From NCBI RefSeq assembly GCF_022812285.1, contig NZ_CP093300.1, positions 558,001 through 622,000 on the forward strand: a stretch of 64,000 nt of DNA, given 5' to 3'. Below are positions 59,643 to 64,000 of the stretch, piece by piece (position 1 is the first letter of the stretch; each line of letters opens with the position of its first letter). The stretch is from Alkalihalobacillus sp. LMS39 (GTDB lineage: Bacteria > Bacillota > Bacilli > Bacillales > Bacillaceae_F). A model generated the notes under the pieces. That model saw only the letters and a program-made list of their open reading frames with translations. It had not been told where the DNA came from and ran no database searches. Made by a program: the position numbers and the translations under genes.

Positions 59643-59718
59643 GGAGGATTAGCTCAGCTGGGAGAGCACCTGCCTTACAAGCAGGGGGTCGGCGGTTCGA
59701 TCCCGTCATCCTCCACCA
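59643..59718 (+). tRNA. tRNA-Val(TAC)
   Basis: 76 nt; anticodon TAC in CTTACAA; CCA encoded. Its first 17 nt are duplicated 130 bp upstream. Confidence 0.95.
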
Positions 59719-59721
59719 TAT

Positions 59722-59797
<76 letters not shown>

Positions 59798-59815
59798 GTT
59801 GGTTTTCTGTAATGT

Positions 59816-59963
59816 TATGCTTCAACAAAGCAAGAGCCATTAGCTCAGTTGGTAGAGACGAGCATATGCATCGTGAAATACTACGAGTTGTCTCGACGCA
59901 TTTTCTTCAATGAATAGCTTGAAGAGGAAGAGACACAGAAGTGAGTAAGCTTCAATAAAGCAA
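59816..59963 (+). repeat. duplicated tRNA-Lys 5' end plus insert (tRNA-array element C)
   Basis: 59819-59857 and 59949-59987 differ at one base, offset exactly 130 bp. The first copy holds spacer plus 24 nt of tRNA-Lys. The insert from 59858 begins ACGAGC and contains CGAGTTGTCTCGACGCAT (59884-59901) and GAAGAGGAAG (59921-59930). Confidence 0.85.
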
Positions 59964-60039
59964 GAGCCATTAGCTCAGTTGGTAGAGCATCTGACTTTTA
60001 ATCAGAGGGTCGAAGGTTCGAATCCTTCATGGCTCACCA
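59964..60039 (+). tRNA. tRNA-Lys(TTT)
   Basis: 76 nt; anticodon TTT in CTTTTAA; CCA encoded. Its first 24 nt are duplicated 130 bp upstream. Confidence 0.95.
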
Positions 60040-60052
60040 TTTTAAAAAAATT

Positions 60053-60137
60053 GCGGGTGTGGCGGAATTGGCAGACGCGCTAGACTTAGGATCTAGTGTC
60101 TTATGACGTGGGGGTTCGACTCCCTTCACCCGCACCA
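60053..60137 (+). tRNA. tRNA-Leu(TAG)
   Basis: 85 nt, class II; anticodon TAG in CTTAGGA; CCA encoded. Last tRNA of the array. Confidence 0.95.
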
Positions 60138-60151
60138 TCTTATACATAGAA

Positions 60152-60180
60152 TTAAACTGCTCACGAGCAGTTTTTTTGTT
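60152..60180 (+). terminator. terminator of the rRNA-tRNA operon
   Basis: AAACTGCTC (60154-60162) pairs with GAGCAGTTT (60165-60173) over a very short loop, followed by a T run. Confidence 0.88.
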
Positions 60181-60315
60181 TTGAAGAGATAATCTATTTT
60201 TTTGAAAAATTGAGCATGTTGCCCCATACTGAAGAAGAACTTCAAAATTCTCAATTCTTTCGTAATTAGGGCTATTTATTAATATACTCCTATAGAGATG
60301 AAAAAGGGGAATGAC

Positions 60316-61668
60316 ATGGGACATTCAAGTAATCAAATGGATTTTACCGAAGGACAGATTTCAAAAAAGATGTTATTGTTTTCATGGCCGATCTTTTTTG
60401 CAAACCTGCTTCAAACTTCGTATCAATTTATCGATAGCATTTGGGTTGGAAATTTAATTGGGTCCCATGCGTTAGCTGCGATATCGATTTCTGCGACAGT
60501 TGTCTTTACTATTCTTTCGTTTATTATCGGTGTGAACGGAGCCAGTTTGACGGTTTTGTCACAATATAAGGGAGCAAAGGATGAAGAAGGCTTAAAAAAA
60601 GCATTAAATACATTTGTATTTGTCCTTGGAACAATGACCATTGTGTTAGGAATCATTGGACTGATGTTTGCTGAAACAATATTAATATGGCTAGGAACAC
60701 CAGATACGATATTACCAATGGCGGTTTCTTATTTACAACTTAATTTTATCGGAATTGTGTTTTTGTTCGGTTATAATTTTATTGGAACGGTGTTAAGAGC
60801 AATGGGTGATAGCAAAACACCGATACGTTTTGTGATTATCGCAGTTATTTTAAACACGATTTTAGACCCGTTGTTTATTTCTGGCTTTAATATGGGAATT
60901 GAAGGAGCAGCATTAGCTACGATTGTTTCGCAAGGTATTGCATTTTTATATGGATTGATTTATTCGATTACAAAAGCAGGTGTTCCTTTCACCATGCCGA
61001 CAATTCCAGAAAAAAGTCAATTTATAGCATTGTTTCGAATGGGATTGCCATCGGGATTGTCGATGATGGTGATATCGGCTGGGGTGATGGCAATTATGTC
61101 GGTCGTAACCACTTTTGGAGAAGAAGTTGTCGCTGGTTTTGGTGCGGCTCAACGAATCGACAGTTTAATTATGCTACCAGCGATGACGCTAGGTTCGGCC
61201 GTAAATAGTATGGCTGGTCAAAATATTGGCGCACAAAAGTGGGATCGAGTTTCATTAATAACGAAAAGTGGATTATTTTTAATTGGAACTGTGACTGTTA
61301 TCATAAGTTCTATTGCCTTTATTTTTGCACCAACATTTATCGCGTTATTTGTAAATGATGAGTCAACAATTGAATACGGTGCTCGCTATTTGCGGTTAGT
61401 CGCCTTTTTTTATCCTTTTCTCGGTATTAATTTTGTTTTAAATGGGATTGTCCGTGCAGCTGGAGCGTTTGTTCCTATCTTAATTCTCAATATCATATCT
61501 TTTTGGGTGTTACGATATCCTCTTACGTATTGGTTTGCTGTATGGTTGGGGGAAGATGGTATTGCGCTTGGCATGGGTGTTAGTTTTATCATTAGCAGTT
61601 TGTTTGCTAGTGGGTACTATATGTTTGGAAATTGGCATAAGTATGCAGTTGTTGAGAAAAAGGAATGA
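60316..61668 (+). CDS. MATE family efflux transporter (DinF/VmrA-type)
   Basis: This 450-residue protein has about 12 membrane segments and is not closely similar to the first MATE protein in the window. It begins TEGQISKKMLLFSWPIFFANLLQTSYQFIDSIWVGNLIGSHALAAISIS, the pattern of the multidrug MATE group common in Firmicutes, and has GVNGASLTVLSQYKGA in the first half. ATG 60316 lies 5 bp after AGGGGA; ATG 60298 precedes that site. Substrate unknown. The promoter region 60181-60315 has no evident operator. Confidence 0.88.
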   Translation: MGHSSNQMDFTEGQISKKMLLFSWPIFFANLLQTSYQFIDSIWVGNLIGSHALAAISISATVVFTILSFIIGVNGASLTVLSQYKGAKDEEGLKKALNTFVFVLGTMTIVLGIIGLMFAETILIWLGTPDTILPMAVSYLQLNFIGIVFLFGYNFIGTVLRAMGDSKTPIRFVIIAVILNTILDPLFISGFNMGIEGAALATIVSQGIAFLYGLIYSITKAGVPFTMPTIPEKSQFIALFRMGLPSGLSMMVISAGVMAIMSVVTTFGEEVVAGFGAAQRIDSLIMLPAMTLGSAVNSMAGQNIGAQKWDRVSLITKSGLFLIGTVTVIISSIAFIFAPTFIALFVNDESTIEYGARYLRLVAFFYPFLGINFVLNGIVRAAGAFVPILILNIISFWVLRYPLTYWFAVWLGEDGIALGMGVSFIISSLFASGYYMFGNWHKYAVVEKKE

Positions 61669-61737
61669 TTATATCAGACGTTTTATTTGCGAAACTTAGG
61701 ATGCTATAAAAAAGTCTAAAATAGAATAGGTGATACT

Positions 61738-62355
61738 GTGAGTCTTACATTAAAACGAGGCTTATGTTATGTCTTCGGTTTATTTATCTTATCTTGTGGT
61801 GTGTCATTAACGATTAACGCCAACCTTGGAGTAGGTCCTTGGGATGCTCTGACAGTTGGCTTGTCACAGCGAGTTGGCTTAACAGTGGGAACATGGGTTA
61901 TTATTGTTAGTCTAACAATGATTGGTGTCAATGCGTTGTTACTTAGAAAACGTCCTGAAGTTACGTCGATCTTAACGACACTCCTGCTCGGATATTTTGT
62001 TGATTTTTGGTTACTGATTGCGTTTCGACAACTTGAGGTTGCCGAGCTACTCATGCAAATTGTAACATTTGCTATAGGACTGACCCTTATATCAATCGGA
62101 GTTGCAACATATTTACAAGCAAGGTTTGCACCAATCCCTGTCGATGGTTTTATGATTGCTTTACAAACGTTATTTGGCTTTAAACTTATGGTTGCAAAAA
62201 TGTTAACAGAACTATTAGCTTTACTTTTAGCTTTATTCGTTGCAGGTCCGATTGGATTTGGAACGTTAATTGTCGCATTGTTTATTGGACCATACATTCA
62301 GTTTTGGTATCCAAAAATTGAAAAGATTGTGTATCAAGTCAAACCTGCAACATAA
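61738..62355 (+). CDS. YczE/YyaS/YitT family membrane protein
   Basis: This 205-residue protein has five membrane segments and begins LKRGLCYVFGLFILSCGVSLTINANLGVGPWDALTVGLSQRVGLTVGTW, the hallmark of the YczE subgroup. A second conserved piece is VATYLQARFAPIPVDGFMIAL. YczE of Bacillus subtilis affects surfactin production by an unknown mechanism. Start GTG 61738 follows AGGTGA. It is 70 bp after the MATE gene and may share its transcript. A terminator follows. Confidence 0.82.
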   Translation: MSLTLKRGLCYVFGLFILSCGVSLTINANLGVGPWDALTVGLSQRVGLTVGTWVIIVSLTMIGVNALLLRKRPEVTSILTTLLLGYFVDFWLLIAFRQLEVAELLMQIVTFAIGLTLISIGVATYLQARFAPIPVDGFMIALQTLFGFKLMVAKMLTELLALLLALFVAGPIGFGTLIVALFIGPYIQFWYPKIEKIVYQVKPAT

Positions 62356-62390
62356 CACAAACAGACGATTTTTTGTTTGTGTTTTTTTTA
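62353..62390 (+). terminator. terminator of the yczE-type gene
   Basis: AACACAAACA pairs with TGTTTGTGTT over about 10 nt, followed by a run of T residues. Confidence 0.88.
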
Positions 62391-62394
62391 TTGT

Positions 62395-62577
62395 TACGGA
62401 CATTTGTTCCGTTATTATTGCAAATTGTCCAAATTTCCGTAGCGGTCCGGACATGAGTTCCGTTATTTTACATTTGGTGAGAGAAACGAGGCTCAAATGG
62501 AGATAATAGCGGAACATATGTCCGATACGAACGGATTTTTCGGTAAATCATGAATATAGCGGAACAAATGTCCGAAC
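62395..62577. repeat. intergenic four-unit palindromic repeat, copy 6
   Basis: Forward units 62395-62415 and 62446-62467, reverse units 62503-62529 and 62552-62577. It begins 5 bp after the yczE terminator and ends 75 bp before the methyltransferase gene. No gene is seen in 62356-62651. Confidence 0.87.
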
Positions 62578-62651
62578 AGGATTAGTTTGACCTGCCAGAT
62601 CATTCATAATATGATCAAAGAAAATTAAAGTGAAGTAACAAGGAGGTAGTT

Positions 62652-63356
62652 TTGGATCACATTCAGCGAATTAGGAAAGAAGAAAAACGGTATCATGAGG
62701 CTTGTTATGAAAACTACCGATTATTTGAAGAAGGTTCTTGGTTACATAAACCAGTAAAAACGGTAATCGATTCATTTTGTATGTTACCTCTGAATGAAAA
62801 AATAAAGGTGTTGGATTTAGGTAGCGGTGTTGGTAGAAATAGTATCCCTATCGCGCAAAACATGGTAGACAGAGAAGGGGATGTTGTTTGTGTAGATATT
62901 CTCGAATCGGCTTTAGAAAAGTTAAAACAATATAGTAAACAATACGGTGTTGAAAATAAGATTAAAGCTATTCAATCTGACATTGGCACTTATTCAATGG
63001 GAACAAATGAATATGACTTTATCGTTGCCGTTTCTTGTCTAGAGCATGTAGATTCTGAACAGACATTAGATAATGTCCTTTCACGAATCGAAGCAGCAAC
63101 AAAAGGAAATGGGATCAACTGTCTCATTGTCAATTCAGAATTAGAAGAAATCGATATTCAAACAAACGAGAATTTAAATCCTCTCATTGAAGTAAACCTC
63201 TCTACAACTGAGATGTTGAATAAACTCCAGCAAGCTTATTACGGCTGGAAACTTCTTCAATCCACAATTAAGCCTTTATCTTTTCAAATTAATCGCGATA
63301 ATAAAGCAGTATTATTGAAAACAAATGCAGTGACATATGTTGTGCAAAAACAATGA
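62652..63356 (+). CDS. class I SAM-dependent methyltransferase
   Basis: This 234-residue methyltransferase has motif I KVLDLGSGVGRNSIPIA near residue 51, an acidic motif II DVVCVDILESAL near 78 and motif IV EYDFIVAVSCLEHVDS near 120. It resembles TehB-like or generic small-molecule methyltransferases. The substrate is unknown. Start TTG 62652 follows a perfect AGGAGGT, which decides the start. It is monocistronic. Confidence 0.87.
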   Translation: MDHIQRIRKEEKRYHEACYENYRLFEEGSWLHKPVKTVIDSFCMLPLNEKIKVLDLGSGVGRNSIPIAQNMVDREGDVVCVDILESALEKLKQYSKQYGVENKIKAIQSDIGTYSMGTNEYDFIVAVSCLEHVDSEQTLDNVLSRIEAATKGNGINCLIVNSELEEIDIQTNENLNPLIEVNLSTTEMLNKLQQAYYGWKLLQSTIKPLSFQINRDNKAVLLKTNAVTYVVQKQ

Positions 63357-63383
63357 GAAAAGATAGATGGGATGAAAAATTTT

Positions 63384-63418
63384 AATAAACCAAGAGAATG
63401 ACTCTTGGTTTATTGATA
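63384..63418. terminator. shared terminator of convergent methyltransferase and amidase genes
   Basis: AATAAACCAAGAG (63384-63396) pairs perfectly with CTCTTGGTTTATT (63402-63414) over 5 nt. Confidence 0.9.
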
Positions 63419-63420
63419 CT

Positions 63421-64000
63421 TTATTTCTTATCTAGTGGGTTTGTTTCCTCCCAGCTACTTCCTACTTGAAATAAAATTTTTTCAGACAGGTGGTTTCCGA
63501 TGAACTGCATTCCAACAGGGACACCATTACGAGCGATACCCATAGGAACTGCTAGACTAGGTGTACCAGTTAAGTTAGGTGGTGCTGTAAAAGGCATAGA
63601 GCGTTTTGTTATTTCTAGATTTTGTTTTACCATATCTTCAGCAAACGCTGGTGTTATAATCGGAACGGTTGGTCCAAGTAAAAGGTCGACATCGTCAAAT
63701 ACAGATTGAAATGCTTCAGTGAGCGCGCGACGTGCTTGTTGAGCCCTTACATATTGAGGTGTATTTGTGAGTATTCCTGTTTCAAAGAAGATTCGAACAT
63801 CTGGTGCATAGTCCTCGAAGTTTTGTTGGAGTTTTTCATAGTGATATGTCGCCGCTTCTCCAGTTGTAATAACATAACTAGCAAAGCTAGAAAGTGACAA
63901 TTCTTCTATGTCCACTTCTATTATTGTTGCCCCAAGTTGTTGAAGTGTTTGTAAAGCATTATGAAATAAGAGTGAAACATCTTCATCCAGACCGTCTAAA
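63421..64000 (-). CDS. amidase (amidase signature family), C-terminal part only
   Basis: The frame is open to the right edge of the window, so the N-terminal part with the Ser-Ser-Lys catalytic triad is not seen. The visible 192 or so residues begin DGLDEDVSLLFHNALQTLQQLGATIIEVD and include YVRAQQARRALTEAFQSVFDDVDLLLGPTVPIITP and NLTGTPSLAVPMGIARNGVPVGMQFIGNHLSEKILFQVG. This matches the C-terminal half of GatA-type amidases. No gatB or gatC is visible, so a general amidase is as likely as a tRNA amidotransferase subunit. Confidence 0.85.
   Translation of the reverse strand, partial: LDGLDEDVSLLFHNALQTLQQLGATIIEVDIEELSLSSFASYVITTGEAATYHYEKLQQNFEDYAPDVRIFFETGILTNTPQYVRAQQARRALTEAFQSVFDDVDLLLGPTVPIITPAFAEDMVKQNLEITKRSMPFTAPPNLTGTPSLAVPMGIARNGVPVGMQFIGNHLSEKILFQVGSSWEETNPLDKK

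Noticed and set aside
59481-59659. Assembly error as the cause of the duplicated tRNA segments
   Set aside because: The copies differ by point changes, are separated by distinct inserts, and the pattern recurs at three loci with a shared core.

Overview
The window is chromosomal DNA from a low-GC, Gram-positive, spore-former-type Bacillaceae bacterium. It carries addB-addA-sbcD-sbcC, a tre operon with TreR boxes, ythAB-type cytochrome bd genes, a swrC/yerO-like pair and an FbpB-family peptide. The RNase HI closely resembles the Bacillus halodurans enzyme as I remember it, so an alkaliphilic relative (Alkalihalobacillus/Halalkalibacter type) is a reasonable guess. Nothing here proves alkaliphily.

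Layout. 1-10993: double-strand-break processing genes (AddAB helicase-nuclease, SbcCD nuclease), one co-directional block entering from the left edge. 11324-18625: mixed housekeeping genes (PurM-like kinase, quinone-oxidoreductase-like MDR, DedA, a membrane-anchored barrel-like protein, MATE, RNase HI). 17738-21845: a TetR repressor divergent from an RND exporter, with two matching palindromic operators between them. 21996-27776: hydrolase, acetyltransferase, DUF2087 regulator and a polar amino-acid ABC operon on the minus strand. 28145-32101: treP-treC-treR. 32339-38418: a GAF-GAF-PAS-GGDEF-EAL protein, a ThDP enzyme, an unrecognised protein and an atypical SDR. 38517-42057: MoxR/DUF58/DUF4129 operon. 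42299-52230: deacetylase, cytochrome bd oxidase, two genes near FadR-like operators, a DnaA-box cluster, a VLRF1-family protein, MFS and OsmC-like genes. 52256-60180: an rRNA operon (16S, 23S, 5S) followed by 20 tRNA genes. 60316-64000: second MATE, YczE-type membrane protein, methyltransferase and the C-terminal part of an amidase.

The most unusual content is non-coding. (1) Inside the tRNA array three tRNA genes (fMet, Val, Lys) are each preceded by a broken copy of their own 5' end plus upstream spacer, then a roughly 80-105 bp insert. The inserts share a start hexamer, a CGAG-N4-YTCGACGCAT core and a GAAGAGGAAG run. The distance from broken to intact copy is 132, 130 and 130 bp. A weaker, similar arrangement is in the 16S-23S spacer. 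(2) Six intergenic regions carry a roughly 185 bp four-unit repeat (two CGGACATnTGTTCCG-type units, then two in reverse complement). A seventh region at 17435-17615 has the same layout with a different sequence. (3) A second dispersed family of about 65-110 bp, ending in a GAAACGAAAAGACGCTCCCGCG-type hairpin, occurs four times. (4) Seven DnaA-box-like 9-mers lie within 120 bp at 47294-47413, outside any visible origin genes.

Starts were chosen by ribosome-binding-site spacing. All family assignments are from recalled family motifs; no database search was run.
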